Under the pieces are notes generated by a model. It saw only the letters and a list, made by a program, of their open reading frames with translations, was not told the origin of the DNA and did not search any database. The translations under genes and the position numbers were made by a program. A stretch of DNA of 64,000 nt from Fusarium oxysporum f. sp. lycopersici 4287 (taxonomy: Eukaryota > Ascomycota > Sordariomycetes > Hypocreales > Nectriaceae): NCBI RefSeq assembly GCF_000149955.1, contig NC_030989.1:2303839-2367838 (forward strand), written 5' to 3'. Below, in pieces: positions 24,201 to 36,497 of the stretch. Every line of letters starts with the position of its first letter. The first letter of the stretch is position 1.

Positions 24201-25200
24201 NNNNNNNNNNNNNNNNNNNNNNNNNNNNNNNNNNNNNNNNNNNNNNNNNNNNNNNNNNNNNNNNNNNNNNNNNNNNNNNNNNNNNNNNNNNNNNNNNNNN
24301 NNNNNNNNNNNNNNNNNNNNNNNNNNNNNNNNNNNNNNNNNNNNNNNNNNNNNNNNNNNNNNNNNNNNNNNNNNNNNNNNNNNNNNNNNNNNNNNNNNNN
24401 NNNNNNNNNNNNNNNNNNNNNNNNNNNNNNNNNNNNNNNNNNNNNNNNNNNNNNNNNNNNNNNNNNNNNNNNNNNNNNNNNNNNNNNNNNNNNNNNNNNN
24501 NNNNNNNNNNNNNNNNNNNNNNNNNNNNNNNNNNNNNNNNNNNNNNNNNNNNNNNNNNNNNNNNNNNNNNNNNNNNNNNNNNNNNNNNNNNNNNNNNNNN
24601 NNNNNNNNNNNNNNNNNNNNNNNNNNNNNNNNNNNNNNNNNNNNNNNNNNNNNNNNNNNNNNNNNNNNNNNNNNNNNNNNNNNNNNNNNNNNNNNNNNNN
24701 NNNNNNNNNNNNNNNNNNNNNNNNNNNNNNNNNNNNNNNNNNNNNNNNNNNNNNNNNNNNNNNNNNNNNNNNNNNNNNNNNNNNNNNNNNNNNNNNNNNN
24801 NNNNNNNNNNNNNNNNNNNNNNNNNNNNNNNNNNNNNNNNNNNNNNNNNNNNNNNNNNNNNNNNNNNNNNNNNNNNNNNNNNNNNNNNNNNNNNNNNNNN
24901 NNNNNNNNNNNNNNNNNNNNNNNNNNNNNNNNNNNNNNNNNNNNNNNNNNNNNNNNNNNNNNNNNNNNNNNNNNNNNNNNNNNNNNNNNNNNNNNNNNNN
25001 NNNNNNNNNNNNNNNNNNNNNNNNNNNNNNNNNNNNNNNNNNNNNNNNNNNNNNNNNNNNNNNNNNNNNNNNNNNNNNNNNNNNNNNNNNNNNNNNNNNN
25101 NNNNNNNNNNNNNNNNNNNNNNNNNNNNNNNNNNNNNNNNNNNNNNNNNNNNNNNNNNNNNNNNNNNNNNNNNNNNNNNNNNNNNNNNNNNNNNNNNNNN
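24201..25200. other. Assembly gap (exactly 1000 N)
   Basis: The round length suggests a placeholder of unknown true size, unlike the other three gaps (220, 982 and 104). Confidence 0.9.
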
Positions 25201-25992
25201 CAAAACGAAGAGACATATTCCAACTTATATACTCAGCCATGACGATAAGGTCAATAACAAGGTCCCTTTGATCATCATAACTCCCCATGTCATTTCAGTG
25301 CATCTTCGGCCGATACCATCACTCTTCAGCCCCGTGGTGCCAGTAATTGACCAATCGTGGATGAATGCGAGGAATACGATTCCCTAATAGGCGGGTCATA
25401 CAGCAAACCATCCAATCCCAACACGTCTTTCTGACCCGTTGTCAGTGGGCGAGGCACTTCAATTCCGTATGACTTATCTCGCATTGCCTCGTATTCATCG
25501 CATTGCTTATTCACTTGCGGCTGCCTATCGGTACATGCCTACCATTAAGCTCACATCCCGTCTCTTTGTAGATGTCCCATGTGTGCCTGGAAGATCTGTC
25601 AAAGCCCGCGAGAAATCATGGAGCTAGAAATTTGTAAACGTGCGGTTCGTTCATGAAGGTGCTAAGGAAGTAAATGTAGTAGAGTAGAGTATCATCATGT
25701 TCATGAAATAAAGCTATAGTGTACAATTAAATGTTGAATAAATGCCAAAGTGACTCGCTCATACGAACTCCTGAGCCCCAATAGATAGATCTTGAAGAAA
25801 TGTATAAAACTCCATCCATATATTGAACCCTACAGTGAACGCCGGCTGGTCCTATCCCATGCGCCCAACCAAAACGTCCCGCCACACCGCAATATTCCAC
25901 TGCATCTCATTCATAGAAACGTTCTCAATACGGACCTTTCAACATCATACAGCATAAGCATAGCACGTACTAAGCACATCACACTTGATTGA
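25201..25992. other. Gene-poor region downstream of INP1
   Basis: About 800 bp without a confident gene. A minus-strand open frame of roughly 70 codons (about 25535-25326; SYGIEVPRPLTTGQKDVLGL, then DGLLYDPP) reads like real protein and could be a terminal exon or a relic, but it has no start or partner exon that I can identify. Confidence 0.4.
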
Positions 25993-28159
25993 TCAATCAA
26001 CGCCCCAGCTTCGGCTATCGTCTGAGGATGAGGGCCGCCTGCGCATCTCATCGTCTGCTGTCATATCTTGGCCACTGCTGCGGTGTCTGCTATGCCGATG
26101 CTCTCGCTTCCCTTGTTTATGACTGCGATCGTGTTGATCGTGTTCATCATCACTCCAGTCGCTGAATTCTCCCTCAGAGTAATCCCACTGCACTGGTATT
26201 TCTTCGCCATCCTCACCATACCCATATACGAGACCTCGCCATTGTCCAGAAGCAATCTTAGCTGCCACCTTGAGGATTAGGCGGATGAGAGAGCTGGGAG
26301 GACCCAAGATCATCTCGTAAGTCTTCGCAATTATAGCCATTGGAAGGTTCTTAACCGTCTCCAACTTACTCCTGTATGGTCTCCGTTCCATGGTTGAAGC
26401 AGGTGTGAAGAGGTTGGCTGCTGGTGGCAGAGGTGACAGGGCGCGTCGCCTTACAGAAATACTACCAGTCGTCGCTCTATGGCGTGGAACGAATGGCCGC
26501 TGCGGTGCAGTCATAGCTGCTGTCGACGGGCCGGCGTCAAGTTTGGGGAAGGCATCATTTTTAAGCTCTCTCACTGAATCTGCATCCGACGATGAGCTTT
26601 CGTCGGATGTTTCGCTATCATCATCAGAGTCGGACTCCCATGCGCATGGCATGGGAGAACTACCCCTGCTATGTGATGATTTATTTCTTTTGCCCGCTGA
26701 CAGTCTATCTGCCTCGTACGAGTCATTATTTGCCTCCAGAGAAGATTCTGCTTGAGAAGTTGGAGGCGAAGGATGCTGTGGAGCTCCAGACGAATGCCAT
26801 GACTCAACACTATGGAAAGATTCCTCGCTATCTCTACGTAGTAATCTCGGTTGTTGAGCATTGCCCTTTTGCTGCGGCGACTGGGAGGGCTTCACATCTC
26901 CTTTATTCTTCTTCTGGAGAGAAGAGATGGTATCTGCAGTACGGCCAGTCGGCTTTCTTGTTGTTTCCGATACACTTCTTAAGAGAGGCTCCCTTGACGT
27001 GGAAGCCGACGGTGCAGACTTATCCAGTGTTGGCATCATGTGTGGTGGCATCGTAGCAGATCTTGTTGTGAAGTTCCCAGTTCGTCGTCGTAGCCTGGCC
27101 TTCATATTGCCACCTCGATTTCCAGAGCCTTCGTGGAGTTGATACACGGAGGAATCATCTTCCGTGGGACTGGAAGAGAGTACAGATGACCTATCATGAG
27201 ACTCGAGCATATCTGAAGAGCCTAGTTCACCTGGGCGTTCTGGGACAGCTTCCAAGGGTCCCGTGCCAGCATTCCCTGTACCTAACGGTTGCAGAGGGTC
27301 GAGATTCATTCCATACTCCTCATAAAGAGATATGTTGGAAGGCACCACGTTAGATGCCGCGCTTTCAGGTCTGGTTGGTATCGGGCTCATTGGTATATCT
27401 CTGGGCTGTCTAGGAATTAATGGAGTAGGTGTAGAAGCTCTCCCAACAAAGGATGACCTTCGTGAGTCCGTAGAGGATGCTGGTGTTGCCTCCTCGGAAG
27501 GGGTTATAGGTTGTGCGCGCGGCGTCCAGGGCAGGATTGTGACGGGAACCTGCTCTGGCAAATCGACAGTAAAGGTGCGCTTGAAAGGGCATTCAGTCTT
27601 TTCAAATTGTAGAATCTTGTCCAACACTTCTCTCAGTTCTTCGGCTCGCTGTTGATCTTCGGGGTCATCGACTGGAAGTTCTATTCTCCAGTAATTCGGT
27701 CGCCGTATTTGCAGGACGAATCTACTATTGACCTCGTCTATACACCAGCACTGGCTTTTTCGTAGAATTGGTTGTAGTGCAGAACCGCAGCTCAAAAAGG
27801 CTACCGATCTTGGGGCTCGATATATGCGAAAGGGTCCTATGTGCTTTACTTAGTAACGAGCGGTGCATACATAGGTATTCATTTGTTAACTCACCTACAG
27901 CGATGGTTCTCTCGAGCTGTGAGGACCATGATAAAGAACTTGGTGGATCAACATTGCTCAAGGCGGGCCCTCCAGGACTCCTCGCATAGGCTCGGCCGGT
28001 GGCCGTAAAGGATATTATCTTGACATTTGGATGGCTGTAGAGTGTTTCGACAAGATCTGAATCGGGTGTTTCTGGTTCCGTGGAACCTCTTGAAGGCATA
28101 GGGGCGGTTGATACTCGTCTGGGCCCCCGAGCCGCCAAATCGTCACCCGAATCATCCAT
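25993..28159 (-). CDS. INP1: Inheritance of peroxisomes protein 1 (Inp1) homologue
   Basis: Exons on the minus strand are 28159-27895 and 27836-25993, 702 residues. The intron has a GTGAGT donor and TAG acceptor. Joined, the N-terminal domain reads VKIISFTATGRAYARSPGG, RTIAVGPFRIYRAPRSVAFL, SCGSALQPILRKSQCWCID and NYWRIELP, which I recognise as the fungal Inp1 domain. In yeast Inp1 is a peripheral peroxisomal protein that anchors peroxisomes to the cortex or ER through Pex3. The rest is disordered and serine-rich, with proline-rich stretches, an acidic serine run (DSDDDSETSDESSSSD) and a conserved basic/amphipathic segment near the C-terminus (LIRLILKVAAKIASGQWRGL) followed by an acidic and then basic tail. 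The start is taken at 28159 rather than the upstream in-frame ATG at 28234. Confidence 0.75.
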
Positions 28160-29609
28160 GATAAGGATGTGACGTCGCGGCAGTTTATTCTTTTTTGATA
28201 GCGCAAATATTTGTTCGACCTGGCTACATCTCAAACATCTCGAAGAGACAAACAGGGAAGATCGTTCATGGCTGCGCGCCCGCCGTGGATGTTGGTCGAG
28301 TTGTGGTTCTCGCGCCGGGTCGTGACGAGTTGATGGATCGCGAGTCGAGTCCCCTGACCAACCAACGCCTCAGTGGAAGGGAGACTACGCAGGGTAGGTA
28401 GTTGGAGGTATGGAGGGGAAACGCAAGCTCGAAGGGGGAGAATAACAAATAGGGGCGGGTTCTTGGGTGTTATGTTATCTTTATCGTTATCGAACGACCC
28501 GAGTGTAGGAAGGTCCTTTCTTTTCTGTTCTGTTCGCTCCCTCAACTTCCGTTCCGAAGTGCTGAGGCGCGGCGGATGGAATCTGGCCCAGCCATCTACT
28601 GTGCTGCACCTAATCTACAGGGGAGTTTAGAGGGGTGCAGCCTTAGTCATCCGCATACACATTCCTAGGCCCGCTGATGATCCCGTCGTCCCGCTCCTCG
28701 ATCCCTTGATTGAGCTAGAGCTGTTCAACAAACTCGGGACATTTTTGTGCACAGCGAGTTCAAGCCCATGCTACTCGAGTGTTGTAAAACGTTTGGTGTA
28801 AGAGATTTGAGTTGTCATACGATGAGAATTTTCTCATGTCCAAGCTTTATCGTCCGATGAACTCAACGCTCCATACAAGAACGTTGACGAGTTTGAACTT
28901 GGCTGTCCCTCTTATGGTACATTTCTTTGTTTACCTACGAAGTTAATGGATGGATGTAAGCTTGACCTTGCATAAATAGCTGCGAACGCCACTTGGATGC
29001 AGTTGTCCTACCCCAGCCAGCCATAAAGAGGTGGCGGAGCAATCACAGCTGGTTTAAGTGGAGGTTGGAGGACACAGCAAAACGAGGTTCCATGTGATGA
29101 GCGCTTGTCTCGGTCATGAGGGCTTTCTTCAAAAATATATTCACGTTGCTGTGTCCTGTAATTTCGAGAGGATTGCGGCTCTCCCAAAGACAATCTTCAA
29201 AGAATAGCTTTTTTCTTGTAGTTCTCACACATCACATGTCATTCTTGTTCTCTTGTGGATACACCCATAGCTAGGCAAAGAGCTAACTCAGCCGCCAATC
29301 TGGCGTAAGCTTCAATTGGTTCACGATACTTACGTCACCTTACAGTCTTACCATTCCAAGGTTCCGAACTCGTGTTCCTGAATATCACTACTACCTTCAT
29401 TTCTTAACCAGAACCTGAGACTGCCAAATTCTCAACAGTCTCAAAAAGACCCTTCATTCTCTTCAGAGGGGCAGGCAAAATTCCGTGTCTGATACAGTGT
29501 ATTCACTAAAATTCAGCCCGTCGACACAAGCTCAACTTGAGCTCTGGGCGCCTACAGCTTGGTCTCCCTCATACCCTTCAGCTTCCCATACCTAGCTGAG
29601 GCTCTCAAG
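28160..29609. other. Intergenic region between divergent INP1 and UsgS-like genes
   Basis: About 1.45 kb, no gene supported. Short open frames on both strands lack recognisable content. It presumably contains both promoters and leaders. Confidence 0.5.
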
Positions 29610-30905
29610 ATGTCGTCTAACGAAAAGACTCAACTTGATAAGGACAAGTTGAAGGAGAAGCTTGAGGAAAAATTCGATCTCTCTCACTTCGATCCCAACA
29701 CCGTAATACGTGGCGCTCAGCTCACTCTGGTGGGAGGTGAGTACCACCATATGGCATTATGCCTTTTGCCCATTACTAACCAACAATATAGCTCATCGAG
29801 CACTACAGAATCCGGCACTTTTCACAACCGATCACTATCGTCAAGCTGCCATTGCAGTTGTGGCAGGTCTTGCTATTAGACTAATCGTCACCATACCCGT
29901 GAGTCTCATTACCAGCATGAGCAGAAGAGTAACCCTACTGACTGCACAATCAGATTGTCGGGATTAAAGTGTTATTATGGTTCATTTCATTCTTTGTATC
30001 TCTTGATGCCGTCACATGGGACGATACTCTCGTCGGTGGGCTTGACTTTGTCGCAGAATATGTCCTCCAAGTCCCCTTCTTCCTCATGGCTCTCATGCGT
30101 TATGTTGTACCGACCCTCGATAACCTGTAAGTCGAGTACTAAACATCACGAAACACTTGACAGCATCTAACCACCTGCAAATAGCTTCATGCAGTCACTG
30201 CAATGGGTTGATATGACCTATGTTCAAAAGCACCGTGGTGACAAGCCTTCAGAGCTTCGGGATATGTATTATCCTAACCTCAAGATGTACCGTCCCTCCG
30301 ATGGAAGTACGCACTCTGAAAGTACCGCTCAGGCTGTCTCCATGTTTCTCTACCGCTTCCTTCGCAAGGGTGGTATTTCTTTAGCAGTTTTTGCGATCTC
30401 ATACACACCATATATCGGTCGATTTGTCCTGCCCGCAGCCAGTTTTTACACCTTCAATAACGCCGTGGGCTTAGGACCGGCCTCGATCATCTTTGGTACG
30501 GGAATTTTCCTCCCTCGAAGGTACCTGGTAATCTTCCTCCAGAGCTACTTCTCTTCCAGAAGTTTAATGCGAGAGTTACTTGAACCATACTTCGCTCGTG
30601 TTCACTTTACAAAGGATCAAAAGCGAAACTGGTTCCGCAGCCGCGAGGGAGTTCTGTTTGGTTTTGGTCTGGGATTCTACATCCTTGTCAGAATCCCTCT
30701 GGTGGGCGTACTCGTCTATGGCATTGCCGAAGCATCCACCGCATACCTGATCACCAAGATCACTGACCCACCGCCTCCCCCTCAGCAGATGAAGGAGTTT
30801 GCTGAGGGACAGCAGAATTGGTCTAACAAACATGAGTTCCTGAACCTTTCACTGGCCAACATTGACTCGGTACATAGCCCTGAGCTCTCTAAAAAGGCCA
30901 ATTGA
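29610..30905 (+). CDS. UsgS-like multi-pass membrane protein
   Basis: Exons 29610-29736, 29792-29898, 29954-30126 and 30185-30905 give 375 residues. A charged N-terminus (KDKLKEKLEEKF) is followed by FDPNTVIRGAQLTLVGAHRA, then several hydrophobic segments: AAIAVVAGLAIRLIVTI, VLLWFISFFVSL, the stretch around 30370-30520 (ISLAVFAISYTPYIGRFV, ASIIFGTGIFL) and FGFGLGFYILVRIPLVGVLV. The sequence resembles the Aspergillus UsgS transmembrane family (ALQNP.LFT.DHYRQAA, WDD..V.GL.F, DSLQWVD.TYVQKH). Its biochemical role is not known to me. The C-terminal KITDPPPPPQQ and hydrophilic tail are probably cytosolic. All four exons join in frame. Confidence 0.7.
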
Positions 30906-31466
30906 ATGGCAAAGACGTCGCCTTCGATGTGCCTGGACGGAAAGTAGCTACCCTGCTCAGCATAGGACCTTTTGTCATCGAAAGCGATCACCAAACCCAT
31001 TTTTTCTGGTCATGCTTTCATTCAAAAACAAAGACGTATCACAATGCCTCCTCGCCCAGCAGAGCAACGAAACCACATGACCGTTTCCCGATGTTCTATG
31101 TCCCAGCAAGATGGGCTAACCGAAATCCCAGGCACAAGGTTGGAAAGCAAGTGTTTTGAGAAGCGATACCAGCCGTTACCAAGTTTTGCGTCGGGCATTC
31201 AGTGGACAACACAATTCTCTTATGGCATTTATACCAATAGATACCTCAAATTCAGCCATGTCAAGACACCTCTTTTCGCTGCATCGCACCATCTGTCTAT
31301 TTGATCTCGGTTCACTGTGAATAACCTCAGCGGCGTGCAATGGTTACAAAGCAATATCTTGTTTCGGTGTTCGAAGCGCTAACTATGTTCAAAAACTCAA
31401 CAAACTACTTGAAATGTCTAGAAGGACCAAGAGCACCGAAGGCTTCATGTTTCTGTCAGTTCCCAC
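30906..31466. other. Convergent intergenic region, UsgS-like to OTU1
   Basis: About 560 bp of 3' sequence. Overlapping open frames here are unrelated to any family I recognise. Confidence 0.5.
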
Positions 31467-32680
31467 TCACCAGTCCGGAATAATGGAGAATCTCTCATGA
31501 GCAGTATCTGCACTATGCTGCCTCATAACCTTGTCACCTTGGCCGATGAAATCACATCCAGGTGTGTCGCACTTCCGGAGCACATTGTCACCTTCGTCTT
31601 GGATTTCACTCAGATCCACGTGTCCAGTGAGTTCTGCATGCTTCTGTCCCTCACGCTGGCCGCTACCTATCCAGCCACATCCCGGCACATCACATCGGAG
31701 AATCAGTCCTTCCGTATCAGTGTAGTAGTGCGCCTTGTTGAGCTTCTCGACGAGCTCTCTGGTCTTTTCGAGTACCTCATCGTCATCAGTCGGCCAAACA
31801 GTTCGATCCATCTCAGGGGGGTAAGTAGGCGAGTCATGTGGGTAGTCAGACAGGCTGAAGGCAACTCGGTCATAGTGAATTCCTGAATAGACAAGAATAC
31901 AGCGATCTCTCTTATCCTCTCCGAAGTTGATCAGGTTTTGGGCCTGTAAACTTCAATGTCAGTGAGGAGCGGTGCAGAATAATATTTCGACTAACCTGGA
32001 CATCAAACGTGCAGATCTGGATATCGAAGATGGAGGATAAGATGCTCAGTTCAATACCGCCTCCCCATCGGTCAGGGTCTTGAATACTGCGGCAATATTG
32101 GCTGGGAGGGCTACCGAGGACAGCTTCTGAGTAATCCTCGGGATGTTCCACAATGTAGTCAGCCATCATCCTTCTCAACCGTTGAGCGGGGATCTGATCT
32201 TGCAGAGCACCACCAAAAGCTGTGAATAAACAGCTGTTATCGCTGGGCATCACTCTTAGAACTACATGCCGTCAACAACAATAGTCTCTGGAGGCTAACA
32301 AAAGGTTATCACTTACGTAGTGTTCCACCCTGTTCTGGCCACGGAACGTTGACATCCTCTGGGCTCTCATTCCGTTTTACTGCACGAGATGCCATTGCTT
32401 GATATTGGGCAGCGCCAGTTTGAAGTGGCGCAGTAGGTGCGGGTGGTGGTACGTCCTCGGGTACGATAGTGAGTGTCTCACCATGAAGACCAAGAGATCG
32501 AGCAATTTGATCACTTTGGCTAGCTTCAAGAGTCTTCATAGCCATAGGAGGGCCATATTTTATTCCAAAGTTGGTAATTCCTGTCTTGGCTCGAAGTTCA
32601 TCAAATAGCACTTTAACAGTGGCATCATCGGGTATCTCGAGGATACCGGTACCGGCTGGACCTTTATAACGAGCTCGCAT
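31467..32680 (-). CDS. OTU1: OTU1-type ubiquitin thioesterase with tandem C-terminal zinc fingers
   Basis: Exons on the minus strand are 32680-32317, 32261-31996 and 31943-31467, 368 residues. The N-terminus is a UBX-like fold (RARYKGPAGTGILEIPDDAT), the region that docks OTU1/YOD1 onto Cdc48/p97. The OTU domain follows: catalytic PSDNSCLFTAFGG (Cys about residue 132) and YSGIHYDRVAF (His about 233), with WGGGIELSILSSIFDIQI between them. The C-terminus carries two C-x4-C-x12-H-x5-H units (starting at Cys 294 and Cys 335). The yeast and human proteins are usually described with one such finger. It should act in ER-associated degradation as a deubiquitinase. An in-frame ATG 18 nt upstream (32698) is an alternative start. 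Confidence 0.9.
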
Positions 32681-33321
32681 GACTGTGATTAGGTGCAAGA
32701 TTCAATGTAAGATGACAATTTCTTGGGTTTTCTCGCTGCGGATAGTGGGTGATTAATGTGCTTGGGTGAAACTTGTTCGAGATGAGTGAGGGAGGGGCTG
32801 CTTTGCTCTGAGGCGAGGAATTGAAAGGAAGCAACAGAAAAGTGAGGCACTGAATCCGTTTTAAGCTGGGTTTGGAACCACAAGACGAGGATTCTCTGAG
32901 CTTGAGTGATAGATATTCAAATCTGTGTATATGAATCACAGAAACAATAAGGCTAAATCGAGCCTGACTGAATCAATGATCTGGATGAAAGCTGGCACCA
33001 ACATCACAACCATGTGTCAAGTGCCAGCCAATTGGGACCCGCTTTTAGAAATGCACAACCGCTCTAACCAATTACGGTACGAGAAGTCGCGCGCAAATGC
33101 ACGCGCTCTCCAGGGCAGTCGCACTTTCAATCAAGCTCAGGAATAGTACACAGGTACTCTTTAATTACAGCTTCCTCCCGCTGCCGTGATTTCGCAATAC
33201 AACCCGTCTCAGCAACTGAATACCACAATATAGATTAACTTGACCAACGCGAATAGTACGCGCCGTTAACGCCTCGATTTGCCGCATTGCGACCGGACCC
33301 GAGTGGTCTCACGAGCCTGTC
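32681..33321. other. Divergent promoter region, OTU1/RSC1-type
   Basis: 640 bp between two divergent starts. No gene seen. It contains an AATTACGGTACGAGAAG block and CCAATT/CCAATTA words near 33029 and 33068 that could be CCAAT boxes. Confidence 0.4.
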
Positions 33322-36300
33322 ATGTCCAGTCGGAGGGCGAACGCGCCAGAGGTGCGCGAATCTATAGAAGCAAAAACTGCCTCCGTGGACGTCGAGATGA
33401 AGGATACACCGGACGATGATGTCGATGCCGAAGGCGACCCTGACGTAGATATGGACGCGGAAGGTGACGAAGATGCCGAAGGTGAAGAGGACGCAGAAGG
33501 TGAGGTGGACGATGAAGGCCGTCCCGATATGTATCGCTTGATCCATAATCTCTCGACCTATCTATGCAGCGTTCAGGATGAGTATGCTTCCCCTCTCGAG
33601 TGCAGGAGAGGATTGGGTGATTCTGACAGAGTTATAGTGGCGAGCAGCTTGCTGCTGGCTTCCAGCGCATCCCGAATAGACGGACGTTGCCCGATTATTT
33701 CGAAATCATCGCCGAACCCATTGCTTTCAGTACCATCCGAGTAGGTTTTATGCAGTCTTGGTAGCTGGTATATGGATCATTGACCAAAATGATAGGGTAA
33801 AACTCAGAAGAAACAATACGGCTCATTTGCCGAGTTCGTCAAGGATGTTGCGCAAATCTGTCACAACGCTCAAGTTTACAACCGACCCTCCGCTCCTATT
33901 TTCGGTGCCGCAGTTCGTCTTCGGGATATCCTTGTCCAAGAACTCAAGAAGCTGGTAGAAAAGGGCCACATCAATGCCAATGATGCACAGTTGCCAGATC
34001 TGGGCGAATTACCACCTGCGGAAGAGTCTCCACCAGCAGAGGATGACGACGAAGACGAGGAAGGCGAAGAGGAGGAGGAGGATGAAGATGAAGAAGAAGA
34101 TGAGGACGAAGATGATGATTCAGACGATGAAGGCGGACGACGCAGGGGACGAAGACGACGTGGCGCTGGTCGAAGAGATCAGGACAAAGACTACGAAGAT
34201 GATTCGCACAAACGAAGAGGCCGACCTCCTAGTGTTCTTACGCCGAACGAAGGCCGCATCGCTTCACTATTGAAGGGATTGAGAAAGCCCAAGGACGATG
34301 CAGGAAATCTCCTTGTTCATCCTTTTGAGAAGCTACCAGACAAAGCAGCTGTACCCGATTACTATACAACGATACTAAACCCCATCGCTCTCGACAACAT
34401 CAAGAAAAAAGCCAAGCGGAAGAAGTATCAAAGCATCGACCATGTTCTTCAGGACCTCAATCTCATGTTTGAGAATGCCAAGCGGTATAATGAGGATGAC
34501 AGCGAAGTGTACAAGGCCGCGGTTGAGCTACAGAAGGAGGCTATCTTTTTAGCCGAACAGGAGAAGGCCAAACCTGATGATGATTTCCGAGACGAAGACG
34601 GCAAGTTACCGTTGGCAGAGATCCGGCATAACGGGCAGTCCTGGAAAGTCGGTACGTACATAGAGATACCACTGTGTAATGCGTTTCCAGTGTTGTTACG
34701 CCGCTAACATGAATATAGGTGATTGGGTTCACATCAGAAATCCCAACGACCTGGCCAAGCCCACCGTGGCGCAAATCTATCGAACTTGGCAAGACCGTGC
34801 CGGCCAAAGATGGATCAATGCCTGCTGGTACTACCGACCAGAACAGACTGTACATCGATATGAGAAGCATTTCTTCGAGCATGAAGTCGTCAAGACAGGT
34901 CAATATCGGGATCATCAAATTGAAGAGGTCTTGGACCGATGCTTTGTCATGTTCGTGACCCGATTCAATAAAGGGCGACCTCGAGGATTTCCTCTGGACA
35001 AGGAAATTTATGTGTGTGAATCACGCTACAACGAGGAGAAGTTCACATTCAACAAGATCAAGACGTGGGCAAGCTGTGTCCCAGACGAGGTACGCGACAA
35101 GGACTATGAAATGGACCTCTTTGATGTGCCTCGGCGCATGAAGAAGATTCCCAGCCCTATTAAGCATTTGCTCCGCGAAGATGCAAAGGAGACAGATGAA
35201 CTCCCCAAGCCAACATGGGGAAGCCCAAATGCCCCGCCTATTGTTGGAGCCGTACATCGCCGTAAACGGGAGGCCAATGTAAGTGAAGCGCATCTGTTCT
35301 TTCGTTTCTTCTGTCCTGCCATGCCATGCCATGACTCGGCTGGCCATCGCTGTATTCGTTATCAGCAAACGAATGCCCTACATAATCCCTGCCCGCCAAC
35401 GCCTTTTTTTCCTTCTCAGCTTCAACGCCTGATTCTTGATCGTGATTCATGCATGCCTCAGGCTTTCTTTCGTCTCACTTTATTGTCGCACGCAACTAAC
35501 CATAACTTTCTAGGAATCACCACCGCCAGTGCCCACCCCTCCGCCACAAGCCATGTCGGCGGTCCCACTACCTGATGCTGGCGCTGATTCTGGCCGGCGC
35601 GCTTCAATGTTGTCAGTGCCTGGTGGCATTCCTAGTGATCATTCCGGGAGACATCCTTCAATATCCTATCCTGGAGGTCCTTCACCTTCGCCCGTTCCAT
35701 ACAATGCTCACATGACACCTCACTTTCAGCCAGTCACTCCTGGCGCCCAGCCAGCACAAGTTCAACAGACTCCAGTCCCTATTCCACATCAACCTCACCT
35801 GGGTGCTCAGCCTCAAGTGTCTGTACGACCTGTGCAATATCAACACCAACCTCAGCACTCACAGGCAGGATATGCACAAGGATTCGCCCCTAACTATGGG
35901 CAATCGGTGCCTCCTATGCATCAGCAAACACCTATGCCAAACCACATGACCCAGGCATACAACCAAGTGCAGGCCACTCCAGTCGCTCGCAGTCCAATGC
36001 CGGCTGCACCAGGGATGCCTATGCAGGGTGGCAATGTATATAACCCACCAAGACCACCAGAGGTCTACGCACTTCCCGACAATATGAACGATGCGATGCC
36101 AAAGGAGTTGCGAGAGTCATTTCAACATGACAGTTCTGGCCGAGTTCTCTTCTTCACTGCTCCTCCTCTCGACAGACCCCACAAGGGCATCTCCCACGAA
36201 AGTGCTGGTTTAGGACACAGCGCCAAATATCTGGCTGGGAGGAAAGAATGGTTGGCCGACCGGGAGAGGAAGAGAAAGGAGCGCGACGAGCAGATCGGGA

Positions 36301-36497
36301 GTAACTCAAACAAGAAACTCGAAAGGGTTGCAGCAGATGCGCGCCAAGCGAAAACAGAGATTGTTGCACAGGCCAGTGATACCATGGCTAAATGGTTGGA
36401 GCAATACAACGAGGATACCCAGAAGTGGAAAGACAAGGCAGGGCTTGAAGGTTGGCGGGAGGTCAAGCCATCCAACAAAGAAAACAGCACTGTTTGA
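33322..36497 (+). CDS. RSC1: RSC1/RSC2-type chromatin remodelling subunit (two bromodomains, AT-hook, BAH)
   Basis: Exons 33322-33581, 33638-33740, 33796-34651, 34719-35278 and 35514-36497 give 920 residues. After an acidic DAEGD-rich start, bromodomain 1 spans about residues 70-165 (PDYFEIIAEPIAFSTIR, HNAQVYNRPSAPIF), split by two introns. An extremely acidic run (34030-34130) leads to an AT-hook-like HKRRGRPPS (about 261). Bromodomain 2 follows at about 275-380 (PDYYTTILNPIALDNIKKKA, ENAKRYNEDDSEVY), then a BAH domain at about 407-530 (GDWVHIRNPND, WYYRPEQTVHRYEKHFFEHEV). The C-terminal third is Pro/Gln-rich and ends in a short coiled-coil-like basic segment. This domain order is that of Rsc1/Rsc2, which help the RSC complex read acetylated nucleosomes. 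The fourth intron (235 nt) is longer than the others. Confidence 0.9.

Noticed and set aside
24045..25288. Long open frames spanning the 1000-N gap
   Set aside because: They consist almost entirely of unknown residues; the flanking sequence gives no coding evidence.
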